Positions 36,999-46,838 are shown, counted from the first letter of the stretch. The stretch is DNA of 64,000 nt from Pantoea agglomerans NBRC 102470 (GCF_001598475.1 NZ_BCZA01000006.1:1-64000); one strand, 5' to 3'. Translations and numbers: made by a program. The notes: generated by a model from the letters alone, not told the origin.

Positions 36999-38171
36999 AT
37001 GAATGAAAGATTGAAAGATACTGATTCTCGTGCAGCCTATCAGCAGCTAATTAAGTCGGGCGAGTTTAAACCTTTTTTTCAGCCGATAGTCTCACTTGAG
37101 GATCAGCGCGTAGTGGGTTTTGAATTGCTGGCACGGCGTATTTTGCCCGAAGGGATTATCGTATCTCCGGCTGAGTTCATTCCGGCTATGGAACATCATG
37201 GGTTACTCAATGAGCTGATGACAAGTCTGGCCGCTCAGGGATTCATGACAGCGAGCACCTGGCCAGAACACCAGTTTCTGTCTATAAACGTTTCTCCTTC
37301 ACAACTGAACGGTAAGCACCTTCCCGAAATTTTAAGAAAACTGGCTGAACGTTATCAGTTCAGCCTTTCACGGCTCAGGATTGAAATCACCGAGACAGCA
37401 TTGATCGATGATATAGAGACGGCTCATGCAGAACTCGAAGCATTGTCTGAAATGGGTTGTATGATTGCTATGGATGACTTTGGCACCGGCTGTTCAAGCC
37501 TTGCCTGGCTTATCCAGCTTCCCGCCAGCACGATTAAGATTGATGGCAGTTTTATTCGTTCAATGCTTCAGAAAAAGGATAGCCGGAAAATTATCTCCAG
37601 CGTAGTCGGTTTGGGCCGCAGCCTGGATATGGACGTCATTGCTGAGGGTGTTGAAACAGAGGAACAGGCTGAGATGTTGCGGGGTATCGGCTGCGCTTAT
37701 GCACAAGGCTACTTATTCAGCAGGCCGATCCCGGCTGAAGAAACACATAATTTTCTCACCGCTGGCTCTGGCCGTAAATTTCATAGTCGTGTGGCACGAA
37801 TGTCTCTTGAGCAGCGCGCGCATCAGATTTCATCGATGTATGCTGCGCCTGACACCTCTATCTGTTTTCTAAGCCCTGAACTGATGATTGTTGACGCAAG
37901 TGATACCTTTGCAGCGCGGGTTGGCTGGCCAATGCAGGACATTACCCATCGCCATATTTTTGAAGTGATACCGTCTCAAGCTGAGAAGCTGCTTTGGTTG
38001 CAGGATTTCAGGACAAAAGGTCTTCCTTACCCTCCGTTTGAGGTAAAGCTGCCCGGCGGTAGCACCGATTTGGTTATGATTACGCGGGTGGAGGATGAGG
38101 CAAAAGATTTACTGGGGTTTTGTGTGTTTGGCTTTAACATTGACCGTCAGAACAACCTTGTTCAGCCTTAG
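36999..38171 (+). CDS. EAL-domain c-di-GMP phosphodiesterase with C-terminal PAS-like domain
   Basis: A 390-residue cytosolic protein. Residues 15-260 form an EAL domain with all metal and catalytic positions: Glu of FELLARR, Asn of SINVSPSQL, Glu of RIEITETAL, Asp-Asp of AMDDFGTG, Lys of STIKIDGSF, Glu of IAEGVETEEQ and Gln of YAQGYLFSRP. It should hydrolyse c-di-GMP. Residues 290-385 look like a PAS domain (CFLSPELMIVDASDTFAARV), so the sensor is at the C-terminus, the reverse of the usual order. A poorly scored ribosome site precedes the ATG. Confidence 0.85.
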   Translation: MNERLKDTDSRAAYQQLIKSGEFKPFFQPIVSLEDQRVVGFELLARRILPEGIIVSPAEFIPAMEHHGLLNELMTSLAAQGFMTASTWPEHQFLSINVSPSQLNGKHLPEILRKLAERYQFSLSRLRIEITETALIDDIETAHAELEALSEMGCMIAMDDFGTGCSSLAWLIQLPASTIKIDGSFIRSMLQKKDSRKIISSVVGLGRSLDMDVIAEGVETEEQAEMLRGIGCAYAQGYLFSRPIPAEETHNFLTAGSGRKFHSRVARMSLEQRAHQISSMYAAPDTSICFLSPELMIVDASDTFAARVGWPMQDITHRHIFEVIPSQAEKLLWLQDFRTKGLPYPPFEVKLPGGSTDLVMITRVEDEAKDLLGFCVFGFNIDRQNNLVQP

Positions 38172-38338
38172 TGCCAGTTTACGACATCAGATGATACTTC
38201 CCTGTCGCTAAAATAACCTTAACGGTGCAGGCTTCAGTTTCAGGTTGTTAGCTGAAGATGGGGAAAATGTCCGCCTGGTCGGAAGCGGACATTATTAACA
38301 ACGCCTCTTTTCATCAACTAATTGCAGCCACTTCACTT

Positions 38339-39202
38339 TCAATCTTTATGCATCAGCCTGGTCAGCATCTCGCAGAAGGCCTCGCTTGCTGGATTAACGC
38401 GGTGTTTATTCAGGCGTAGCAGGCAATCGACCGACGGCAGAGGCATCAATTTCTCAAGTTCAGACACGCTACAAATCGCTTTATCAACGCTGTATTGATT
38501 GAGTATTCCCACCCCCAGCCCCGTGGTTATCGCCGCAAGCATACCTGCTACTGAAGGACACTCCAGCATCACAGCAAATGGAATGTTTGCCTGGCGAAGT
38601 TTCTCCTCAGCCAGGTTACGGTAATAGCAATCCGGTCCCCAGGTAATAAGCTTCAGGCTCTTATCCGAGTCATGTCGCCAGGCAGGCGTTGCGTACCAGT
38701 ATAAATTTTCACTCCACAATACCTTATCTTCCATCGATGCCGTGCCAGTGAAATCCTGATGTAAAATGATCTCCAGACTTCCTTCAGAAAAATGCTGACG
38801 CAGGAGATGACTTTGCTCCACCACCAGTTGTATATCCACCTCTGGATGGTGGTGAGTGAAGGTTGAAATCACCCCGCATATTTCAGTCATTGAGATGTGT
38901 TCAGTGACCCCGATTCGCAGCTTGCCACGCAGCGCCGAAGGCGAAAAATAGGCTACGGCTTGATCGTGTTCAGTGAGTATTTTTTCCGCATGTTGCAGCA
39001 GAACGCTGCCCTTTTCTGTCGGAACGGCTTTTCCGGCGATGCGCGTTAATAGCTGGCATTGAAGTTGATCTTCAAGCCGTCTGAGCTTCCAGCTTACAGC
39101 GGACTGGCTCAGGTTGAGTAGTAATGCGGCCTTACTCATATTGCCCGTTTGCAGCACGGTCCGGAACACTCTGAGTGAGTCAACGGAGAGTCGTTTGTTC
39201 AT
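38339..39202 (-). CDS. LysR family regulator
   Basis: A 287-residue LysR protein. The N-terminal winged helix is clear (LRVFRTVLQTGNMSKAALLL, then SQSAVSWKLRRLEDQL) followed by the two-lobe effector domain. It is divergent from the hydrolase/GST pair with a 101-bp gap, the usual layout for control of a neighbouring operon. A 7-bp inverted repeat, TATGACA (39208-39214) with TGTCATA (39249-39255), lies in the gap and could be part of its site. Confidence 0.85.
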   Translation of the reverse strand: MNKRLSVDSLRVFRTVLQTGNMSKAALLLNLSQSAVSWKLRRLEDQLQCQLLTRIAGKAVPTEKGSVLLQHAEKILTEHDQAVAYFSPSALRGKLRIGVTEHISMTEICGVISTFTHHHPEVDIQLVVEQSHLLRQHFSEGSLEIILHQDFTGTASMEDKVLWSENLYWYATPAWRHDSDKSLKLITWGPDCYYRNLAEEKLRQANIPFAVMLECPSVAGMLAAITTGLGVGILNQYSVDKAICSVSELEKLMPLPSVDCLLRLNKHRVNPASEAFCEMLTRLMHKD

Positions 39203-39303
39203 TTTTGTATGACAAAAGTAGGATTACAGCGGGAAAGAATGTCACTGGTGTCATATTCAGTCAACGGATAGCCTGACTGAAACAAACATAACGGAGAAAG
39301 CCG

Positions 39304-40155
39304 ATGCCCGCTAATAACCCATTACTGAATGACGACGTTCTGATAAATGGTTGTCGCATTGCGACCGGAGTCCATGGTTCAGGAAGACCTCTGGTGCTGG
39401 TTCATGGCACGCCCGCACACTCAGTAATCTGGCAGTCACTGGTGCCGGTATTTGTCGATGCGGGTTTTCATGTTCATCTGTATGACCTGGCTGGGTTTGG
39501 CGCGTCAGAGCGCCCTTTGACGGCTGATACCTCGGTTGCCGCTCAAGTCGGTTTTCTGCTGAAACTGCTTGAACACTGGCAGCTCAAAAAAACAGATCTT
39601 TTTGGTCACGATATCGGTGGGGCCATTTCACTCAGACTGGCGTTCGACAACCCATCCCTTGTGAAGACGCTTACGATTGCGGATATTCCGAGCTACGATT
39701 CCTGGCCTTCGCCCACATGGAAAGATATGCGGGATCACTATGCGGATTATGCGCTGATCCCCGCCACTGAGCATTACCGCGCGATGTGTCGCCAGTTAAA
39801 GATGGCTGTTTTTAATAAGGATCGTATGACAGAGCAGCGGCTGGATAGTTATCTTGCACCGCTTTGTGGTGTGGTAGCGCAACCTTCATTTTATCAGCAT
39901 CAGGTTGCGCACTATAATGAGTGTTACACCAGTGACTTTGCAGAAAAATTGCCGCAACTCCGGCTGTCAGTACAGATTTTATGGGGCGCCGAAGATGAAT
40001 GGCAACCCGTTGAGTATGCAAGGCGTTTGCAGCGCGACATCGTCTCTTCCACGCTGCATATCTTTGAACAGGCCGGACACTTTTTAATGGAAGATGCCCC
40101 CTTGCCAGTCGCCGCACAGGTAATTGATTTTGTTAATCAACATAATATGAGGTAG
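39304..40155 (+). CDS. Alpha/beta hydrolase with Asp nucleophile
   Basis: A 283-residue alpha/beta hydrolase. The oxyanion motif is LVHGTPAHSVIW, the nucleophile elbow LFGHDIGGAI with Asp instead of Ser, and the late His lies in QAGHFLMED. An Asp elbow is typical of haloalkane dehalogenases and epoxide hydrolases, so one of these activities or a close relative is likely. ACGGAGAAAG lies before the ATG. It is followed after 4 bp by a glutathione transferase, and both are probably controlled by the divergent LysR. Confidence 0.85.
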   Translation: MPANNPLLNDDVLINGCRIATGVHGSGRPLVLVHGTPAHSVIWQSLVPVFVDAGFHVHLYDLAGFGASERPLTADTSVAAQVGFLLKLLEHWQLKKTDLFGHDIGGAISLRLAFDNPSLVKTLTIADIPSYDSWPSPTWKDMRDHYADYALIPATEHYRAMCRQLKMAVFNKDRMTEQRLDSYLAPLCGVVAQPSFYQHQVAHYNECYTSDFAEKLPQLRLSVQILWGAEDEWQPVEYARRLQRDIVSSTLHIFEQAGHFLMEDAPLPVAAQVIDFVNQHNMR

Positions 40156-40159
40156 AGCC

Positions 40160-40762
40160 ATGATCCTTATCGGAATGCTGGATTCACCCTATGTCAGACG
40201 GGTTGCTATTTACATGAAAGTATTGGGTATTCAATTCGAGCATCGCCCGCTTTCGGTATTCGGCGATTTTGATGCCTTAACGAAAATTAACCCGGCCGTT
40301 AAAGTTCCAACGCTTATCACAGATGATAATCAGGTGCTGATCGATTCCACACTAATCATTCATTACCTTGAGAAATATTGCGGTCATTCGCCTGCACCTA
40401 CATCAGCGTCCGGCGTGGAAGAGTTCCGGGATCTGCATCTTACCGGCTTCGCCTTGGCCGCCTGCGAAAAAGCGGTGCAGATTGTGTACGAACAGCGTCT
40501 CAGGCCGGAAGAAAAACAGCATCAGCCCTGGGTGGATCGCGTAACTCAACAACTGCATGGTGCCTGGCAGACGCTGGAGAACGGGCTGCGGGAAAGTCAT
40601 CCTGACATGCTGTCCGTGGCCGGTATCAGCATCGCAGTGGCCTGGAGTTTTACAGAATTGATGCTGCCGGATACCGTCAGCCGTGCGCTGTACCCGGAAT
40701 TGGCCGGGTTTACATTGCTAGCCGAACAGCGACCGGAATTTCTGGCAACGCCTTTGATTTAA
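40160..40762 (+). CDS. Glutathione S-transferase family protein
   Basis: A 200-residue GST. The thioredoxin-like N-terminus opens ILIGMLDSPYVRRVAIYMKV, with the catalytic Ser in the SPYVRR helix, and the cis-Pro and glutathione-binding segment is KVPTLITDDNQVLIDSTLII. The C-terminal helical domain follows. Paired with a dehalogenase- or epoxide-hydrolase-like enzyme, it suggests detoxification of an electrophile. Length is normal. Confidence 0.88.
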   Translation: MILIGMLDSPYVRRVAIYMKVLGIQFEHRPLSVFGDFDALTKINPAVKVPTLITDDNQVLIDSTLIIHYLEKYCGHSPAPTSASGVEEFRDLHLTGFALAACEKAVQIVYEQRLRPEEKQHQPWVDRVTQQLHGAWQTLENGLRESHPDMLSVAGISIAVAWSFTELMLPDTVSRALYPELAGFTLLAEQRPEFLATPLI

Positions 40763-41050
40763 TGAGGATGGGTTTTGTATATAAGAGCCCAATGATGCCT
40801 TACCTAATGTATAAAGAACTTATAGCTTTAGAATTAGTCGATAGCAAAAGGTGACTCAATGAGCACCAATTGAATATCTTCATACAATATAAATAACTCT
40901 TAATAATCTAATAAAGGCAAATAAACGTAACATCCGCTTTTTGCATATAACGGGCAATGCTCTGCTCTATGCCAGAAACGGACGTTTATGATTTTGAATT
41001 AAGCATAAAAGTGCATACGATTTCAGAAAGCATTAACTTCCCGATACGGA
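40763..41050. other. Gene-free AT-rich spacer
   Basis: AT-rich sequence between the GST gene and the LysR relic. No gene or clear motif was seen. Confidence 0.4.
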
Positions 41051-41245
41051 TTACAGAGACAGGCCTGACTCAGCAATAAAAACGATAAAGCAGCGTATTC
41101 TCGATGAGAGATATCGGCTGGCCGGCCAGAGTGCCGAGAAATACCCCTGCCTGGTACAGTAACCGGGCAATACCTCTTTCAGTTGCCCCGAATCCAAAGA
41201 TTCACGTACGACAAAATCGGGCACATAGCTGATACCCATACTGAC
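41051..41245 (-). pseudogene. C-terminal remnant of a LysR regulator
   Basis: A 62-residue frame reads GISYVPDFVVRESLDSGQLK, then VLPGYCTRQGYFSALWPASR and a last helix, which is the end of a LysR effector domain. The preceding 230 or so residues, including the DNA-binding part, are gone. It lies in a roughly 900-bp low-gene stretch and is a relic of deletion. Confidence 0.75.
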
Positions 41246-41680
41246 TGGTCTGCTACACGGATAACAACAATATATGAGTCAGCACCTGATGTCATACTGA
41301 TGGCTTACGGTTAAACGTGACGGCCGGATTGAGAAATGAGCGATTGAAGAGCGCGAAAAATCTTAAACTTAATCTGATGTTCATCCTGTTAAGTGGCTGA
41401 AACACACAGCTAACGCGTTGCGCATATAGATAAATACATTCCCCACTGGAACGATTAACCTGCCACCTGCTGGCCTTTCCTTAAGTCAAATCCGCACCCC
41501 ACCGCCATGATCGGGTTACACGTCAGTTATTGATAGTACCAGCGAAAACTGGAGTGAAAATAACGCGCGTTATCGTAACCTTAGAACTCTACATTTTTCA
41601 TTCAAAAACAGTAACTTCTCCTCTGATTACAGTTCGCCTATGCTGGCTGCTCATTAAATTTCACTTCAGAAGGATCTGTT
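41246..41680. other. Gene-free region
   Basis: No gene with a ribosome site or recognisable family. Probably decayed sequence next to the LysR fragment; the promoter of the following small gene should be near its right end. Confidence 0.4.
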
Positions 41681-42028
41681 ATGTTTGTTGTGCCCGCATC
41701 CTACAGTGCAGAGACTGTTGAGTGCCTTTATGAAGTCATCGGCATACTCAACCTGAACGGCGTACGCTGCCACGTTATCTTTGACAGTCAGGCATCCCGC
41801 GCCGCAGTGATCCAGGCGGATGCGACAGAGGAACATGGCGAAATGCGCCATCCTGTGCTGGCCGTGCTGGAAATGGAACGCGTAACGAGTATCAACACTA
41901 TACTGCGCATCAAATCGTTCTGGACCGATTCCGAGGGCGCTCAATCAGGTGTGGAACCAGGCACGCTGGCAAAAGCGTTGTATAAAGCGCTGACAATAAA
42001 GAAACATATCACGCTGGTGGGATTGTAG
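41681..42028 (+). CDS. Hypothetical protein
   Basis: A 115-residue protein with AGAAGGA before the ATG. It has a mixed alpha/beta pattern, no signal peptide and no membrane helix (for example LYEVIGILNLNGVRCHVIFD). I recognise no family. It stands alone between a pseudogene and an MFS gene. Confidence 0.6.
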   Translation: MFVVPASYSAETVECLYEVIGILNLNGVRCHVIFDSQASRAAVIQADATEEHGEMRHPVLAVLEMERVTSINTILRIKSFWTDSEGAQSGVEPGTLAKALYKALTIKKHITLVGL

Positions 42029-42191
42029 GCATTCTGAAGCCCGTGAAGTACGGGCTGTAACAGTCAGGTATTGAGAGAGATACACGCCGGGGATGAGAAT
42101 GATAATTCTACAGGTGAACAAGAGTACTTAATGCTGCTCCGCGCATCCTGCCCGATTGGGCGTCCGATGACAGTGTGAAGATTCCGCTTTA

Positions 42192-43535
42192 TTATTGACG
42201 TGTTGATACTGCTCTGTGTGAAGAAACAGAGAATGCCTTGCTGAAGTCCCGGATGCGTTCCTCACGTCCCACGGCAAGGGCAAACAGCACGCCACCCACA
42301 ATAGAGAACAGCCCCAGAACACCCCATGCCAGCGTCATATCACTACCACCACCCAGATGCTTGAGGTATCCGGCAACAAGGGGGCCGCCAGACTGTCCAA
42401 TGAAGTTACTGCATGCGCCGACAAAAGCCACCGCAGGAACTGCTTTCTTTGTCGGGAGAATTTCAGTCAGCCTGACGTAAACCAGTGGCACCAGCATCTT
42501 CATTGTCAGGCCGACAAACATGAACAAACCTATCTGAGCCCAGTAATATGACAGCGGCACAAAAGCGGCAGCCAGTAATGCCACACCACAGAGGACGGTG
42601 GGAATAGCGGCATGCAGTCGTCGCTCCTGGTTGTACTTATCTGAACGCCGGGTGATATACCAGATGCCCAGCATCGTCATCAGGAATGGCATCCCACTGA
42701 TGAGACCGACCATAAATTCACTGAGCGTGCCATACCCTTTGAGAGCTGTCGGCAGCCAGAGCGTAAAACCGTAAGCGAGCATGCTATGCAGGGAGTAGCC
42801 GATCAGCATCAGCCAGAGGGCCGGTATTTTGAGAATGGTCCACCAGGGATCGGATTTCTCATTCCTGTAGTTTGACTGCTCAGCGGCCAGGTCTTTCTGG
42901 ATATAATCCCGATCTTCGGCATTCAGCCAGCTAGCGGCCTGAATACTTTTAGGAACCAGATAAAACCAGATGATGCAGAACAGCCAGGCCGGAGCACCTT
43001 CAATTACCATCATCATGCGCCAGTTATGATGTGCAAGGATCCAGCCAGATATCGGACCGGCCAGAAACGCGCCCGCACCCAGGCTAAGATTCCAGATTCC
43101 GAATGCACGCCCCCGCTCAGGCTTCATAAACCACTGGGCCAGGAACATGGCCGTGGCGGCCTGAATTGGACCTTCAGCGATGCCCAGTAAGAAACGGATC
43201 GCAATCAGTTCACCGAAGTTACGCGTCAGGCCGGTAAGCATTGCGCTGGCCCCAAACAGAAACAGGCTGATGCCGATTATTTTCCGTGATCCAAAACGGA
43301 GAGCCAGCCATCCTGCGGTAAATTGCGTGGCGACATAACCCCAGGCAAATGCGCCGCCAAGCCAGCCGGCTTCAACAGGACTCAGGCCCATTTCAGCTGT
43401 TATATGGGGCAGCGCCATGCCTATATTCACCCGATCAAAAAATGAAATGGTATACATGATGAATACGGCAGGTAATATGATTGTCCAGCGTTTATTTCCG
43501 ATAAGCGCATGACCCTTGAGAGTTTTCTCACTCAT
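42192..43535 (-). CDS. MFS transporter, anion:cation symporter type
   Basis: A 447-residue, 12-helix transporter of the sugar-acid/aromatic-acid symporter group. The family opening FFDRVNIGMALPHI, motif A (GWLALRFGSRKIIG) and AIRFLLGIAEGPIQAATAMF are seen. It lies downstream of tarD in the same orientation and probably imports tartrate or a related acid. ATG 43535 has GAGGAAG upstream. The 483-bp gap from tarD suggests a separate promoter. Substrate is inferred from context. Confidence 0.85.
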   Translation of the reverse strand: MSEKTLKGHALIGNKRWTIILPAVFIMYTISFFDRVNIGMALPHITAEMGLSPVEAGWLGGAFAWGYVATQFTAGWLALRFGSRKIIGISLFLFGASAMLTGLTRNFGELIAIRFLLGIAEGPIQAATAMFLAQWFMKPERGRAFGIWNLSLGAGAFLAGPISGWILAHHNWRMMMVIEGAPAWLFCIIWFYLVPKSIQAASWLNAEDRDYIQKDLAAEQSNYRNEKSDPWWTILKIPALWLMLIGYSLHSMLAYGFTLWLPTALKGYGTLSEFMVGLISGMPFLMTMLGIWYITRRSDKYNQERRLHAAIPTVLCGVALLAAAFVPLSYYWAQIGLFMFVGLTMKMLVPLVYVRLTEILPTKKAVPAVAFVGACSNFIGQSGGPLVAGYLKHLGGGSDMTLAWGVLGLFSIVGGVLFALAVGREERIRDFSKAFSVSSHRAVSTRQ

Positions 43536-44018
43536 GATAACTTCCTCATTTAACACTGTGGCAGGGGGAGGAAATGCTGATTTCAGATTCTTTTAAATAT
43601 CAGTCAAAATTTTTTATTCATTACCCGTAGGATGTAACGGAGAAATGAGCGATCTGAAAGCAAAAGGCGCGGATAAACAGGCCGGGCGCCAGGGTTAATG
43701 AGTGGTTCGAAATGCCTGATATTTCTCAAAATTTCCAGTGCATATCTAATCCAAAAATAATATCTGAACGCCGATAATTCAATGGATGGCTGATATACCT
43801 ACAAGAAGATGTTGTGCCTGAATCAAAGCCAGCCCTTCAACCCGAAATTATTAACAATGCTACCGTTAGCCAGTTCAATAACGCCCTCTCCTCTCAGATT
43901 CAGATAAATTTATTCTTCCTGAGGCGTCAGGTTAATTAAGAGATTGATATTTTCCCGCAGCCCCTCAACTTAACGAGGGGCGCAGTGACATTAAACATGC
44001 CGTAATGTAAGCGGAAAC
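43536..44018. other. Spacer between tarD and the MFS gene
   Basis: A 7-bp stem, GCCCCTC (43960-43966) with GAGGGGC (43975-43981), lies about 40 bp past the tarD stop and may weaken read-through. The rest is AT-rich with no gene. Confidence 0.45.
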
Positions 44019-45182
44019 TTATTCAGCCAGCGCCCGCATTTCTTTAATGAGGTCTGATTTGCCTTCGAAACCGATACCCGGCAGTTCAGGCATAATAATA
44101 TGGCCATCTTCAACTTTTACCGAGTCCGGGAAACCGCCGTAAGGCTGGAAAAGATCGGGATAGCTTTCGTTACCACCCAGACCGAGGCCGGCGGCGATAT
44201 TCAGGGACATCTGATGGCCGCCATGAGGTATGCAGCGTGACGGTGACCAGCCAAACTGCTCCAGCACATCCAGTGTGCGCAGATACTCAACCAGCCCATA
44301 GGAGAGCGCGCAGTCAAATTGCAGATAGTCGCGATCCGGACGCATACCGCCATAACGCAGCAGGTTTCGCGCGTCCTGATGTGAAAAGAGGTTTTCGCCC
44401 GTTGCCATTGCGCCTGGATAGAACTCCGACAGGGCTGCCTGCAGAGAATAATCGAGCGGATCGCCAACCTCTTCGTACCAAAAGAGCGGATATTCACGCA
44501 GCATTTTTGCGTAGGCAATACCGGTTTCCAGATCAAAGCGACCATTAGCATCAACGGCGAGGCGCGCTTCGCTGCCGATTTCTTCGAGTACGGCCTCAAT
44601 ACGGCGGCGGTCTTCGTCCAGAGAGGCACCACCGATTTTCATTTTCACAACGTTATAGCCGCGGTTCAGGTAGCCGCGCATTTCCTGTCGCAGTGCGCCA
44701 AGGTCTTTACCCGGATAGTAGTAACCCCCAGCCGCATAGACGAAGACGCGCAGATTAGCCTCAACGCCCTTCATTTCGGCCAGCAGGCGGAACAGCGGCT
44801 TGTTTGCAATTTTTGCCGTTGCATCCCAGATGGCCATGTCCAGGGTTCCCACTGCAACTGAACGCTCGCCATGACCGCCAGGCTTTTCGTTGCTCATCAT
44901 CACAGCCCAGACTTTATGCGGATCCAGGTTGTTACCTTTGCCATTCAGCAGGCTTTCGGGATCGGCTTCCAGGATGCGGTCACGGAAGCGTTCCCGGATC
45001 AGGCCACCCTGGCCATAACGGCCGTTAGAGTTAAATCCGTATCCCACTACACGGTGCCCGTCGACTTCAACATCGGTCACAACGGCGACCAGGCTTGTCG
45101 TCATCTTGCTGAAATCGATGTACGCATTACGAATAGGGGAAGCAATGGGTTTGGTAATTTCTACAACATCAAGGATGCGCAT
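44019..45182 (-). CDS. tarD: D(-)-tartrate dehydratase
   Basis: A 387-residue enolase-superfamily enzyme nearly collinear with the Bradyrhizobium D-tartrate dehydratase. Shared blocks are RNAYIDFSKMTTSLVAVVTD, NGRYGQGGLIRERF, GGHGERSVAVGTLDMAIWDA and CIPHGGHQMSLNIAAGLGLG. Catalytic and metal residues are present: Lys of VVKMKIGG, Asp of AVDANGRFD, Glu of WYEEVGDP, Glu of ATGENLF and the His dyad base in PHGGHQ. It converts D-tartrate to oxaloacetate. A LysR gene is divergent and an MFS transporter follows. Confidence 0.88.
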   Translation of the reverse strand: MRILDVVEITKPIASPIRNAYIDFSKMTTSLVAVVTDVEVDGHRVVGYGFNSNGRYGQGGLIRERFRDRILEADPESLLNGKGNNLDPHKVWAVMMSNEKPGGHGERSVAVGTLDMAIWDATAKIANKPLFRLLAEMKGVEANLRVFVYAAGGYYYPGKDLGALRQEMRGYLNRGYNVVKMKIGGASLDEDRRRIEAVLEEIGSEARLAVDANGRFDLETGIAYAKMLREYPLFWYEEVGDPLDYSLQAALSEFYPGAMATGENLFSHQDARNLLRYGGMRPDRDYLQFDCALSYGLVEYLRTLDVLEQFGWSPSRCIPHGGHQMSLNIAAGLGLGGNESYPDLFQPYGGFPDSVKVEDGHIIMPELPGIGFEGKSDLIKEMRALAE

Positions 45183-45374
45183 GATCTCTCCGGTAGTTCT
45201 CAGTCAAAGACTGTTTTACTAAAATACCTACGCAATCAGTTATGTCATGCCATCTGTTTATCGGCATTCATCGGCACAATGAAGTAGCGTAGTGTTAAGG
45301 GACCTGATTGTTCTGTCTGCTATTATCCTAAGCAGTACATGGGTTCCGTTCTAATGCCAAAGAGGCAGCCTGTA

Positions 45375-46301
45375 ATGCAAAATCGGCATCACCTGGAGTT
45401 AACCTGGCTTGAAGACTGTATTGCGCTGGCGCAATCACTCAATTTTTCCCGTGCGGCAGCTTCACGATATGTGACACAGCCTGCATTCAGCCGCAGAATC
45501 GTCTCGCTAGAAGAGTGGCTTGGCACGCCAATTTTTGAAAGAAATCGTCGGGGCGTCAGCCTGACCCGCGCCGGAGAGGTTTTCGTCAAGCAGGTGCCGG
45601 AACTTATTCGTGCGCTTTATACCCTGAGAAGTGAATCTATCGAGGCCGCAGGAGAAGCCCGACCGGATGTTATTTTTTCCGCCACGCATGCCCTGTCATT
45701 TTCTTTTTTTCCGGCACTGATGCGTAACAACGAAAAAATTGCCCGCTTCGGATCTTTTCGACTGTTATCAGACTCATTAAGTGCCTGCGAACGCATGATT
45801 GAGAAAGGTGACGCGCAATTTCTGCTTTCTTATTACCATCCTCATATGCACATTCATCTCGATCAGTCGAAATATCTCAGCGTCCGGCTTGGACAGGAAA
45901 TTTTACAGCCGTATTCACGATGCGATCCGACAACGCGTGAGCCTCTATTCCATGCGTCAGGCGGTAAGAAGTTTCCTTTCCTCTCCTATTCTGCTGAATC
46001 CGGCCTGGGCCGCATCCTGTCTAATACCTCACAGGTTAACCGGGCCAGACGCGGAATGGATATTGCCTTCACGGCCGATCTTGCTGCCACCTTACTCGCC
46101 ATGGTCAAAGCCGGAGACGGCATCGCATGGCTGCCGGAAACACTGGCAGCGCCGGATGTTGATGCTGGCTCGATTGCCGTAGCAGCTAATAACGAGAGCG
46201 CACTCTGGATACCCATAGAGATCCGGCTGTTCAGACCCGCAGCGAGGATGTCCCGAGCGGTAGAAGCGTTGTGGGAAATTTTCTTAGATGGCCAGATCTG
46301 A
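45375..46301 (+). CDS. LysR family regulator of the tartrate genes
   Basis: A 308-residue LysR protein with the helix-turn-helix FSRAAASRYVTQPAFSRRIV and the linker helix followed by the effector domain. It is divergent from tarD and so probably controls tartrate use. ATG 45375 is chosen because AGAGG lies at proper spacing; the longer frame from 45339 lacks a site. The effector domain contains FSATHALSFSFFPALM, a common form in this subgroup. Confidence 0.82.
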   Translation: MQNRHHLELTWLEDCIALAQSLNFSRAAASRYVTQPAFSRRIVSLEEWLGTPIFERNRRGVSLTRAGEVFVKQVPELIRALYTLRSESIEAAGEARPDVIFSATHALSFSFFPALMRNNEKIARFGSFRLLSDSLSACERMIEKGDAQFLLSYYHPHMHIHLDQSKYLSVRLGQEILQPYSRCDPTTREPLFHASGGKKFPFLSYSAESGLGRILSNTSQVNRARRGMDIAFTADLAATLLAMVKAGDGIAWLPETLAAPDVDAGSIAVAANNESALWIPIEIRLFRPAARMSRAVEALWEIFLDGQI

Positions 46302-46462
46302 GCGGCAAACCATTTTGCGCCGATCGCGACAACATCTGAAAGGGATAAAGCGAGAACACATCAGAACCACAAGCTGACGCTCTAAGTGGCCTGACAAGCA
46401 GAGTAGCACAAACTACCCATATCAATATAAACACCGCTTGCCTTAATGCGACCGACCGGAGA

Positions 46463-46739
46463 TTAACTAGCTTGCGCTGCGGTTTCCCGGTTTTCACGCA
46501 TGACATCGACTGGGTAAGACGTCCCAGGCACTATAAGCAGGTAATCGGGATAACCGATGATGGGAATGAAATCGGGTATTAAATCAAGTGGGTTAAACAG
46601 TATAGGCTGCGACAGTCAACGCCAGCACTTCAGCGAGCATCGGCGTGCGGAGATCGCGGGCGGCAAGCCATACCGCGTGCAGTCCCGTTTGATGTCTCAC
46701 ACCCATTGTCTGGTGTCAGCAATAAGTTTGATACTCACT
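46463..46739 (-). pseudogene. Frameshifted DUF1232 (YkvA-like) gene
   Basis: On the minus strand GTG 46739 opens SIKLIADTRQWV, then a stop. A second frame gives LHAVWLAARDLRTPMLAEVL, and a third gives NPLDLIPDFIPIIGYPDYLL, the hallmark of the DUF1232 membrane domain, ending at TAA 46463. One nonsense codon and two frame changes show the gene is dead. Its intact form would be about 92 residues. Nothing on the plus strand here looks like a gene. Confidence 0.7.
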
Positions 46740-46838
46740 AACAGGCATTAACTTATTGAGACGTGCTTACTTTACGCTTCCGCACAGTTGCTCTCTGACA
46801 GGCACAAGCTTCGTGCTGAAACTAAGCGCCGTTCTCTG

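Noticed and set aside
46557-46751. 64-residue plus-strand frame
   Set aside because: It is antisense to the DUF1232 pseudogene, whose homology is on the minus strand.
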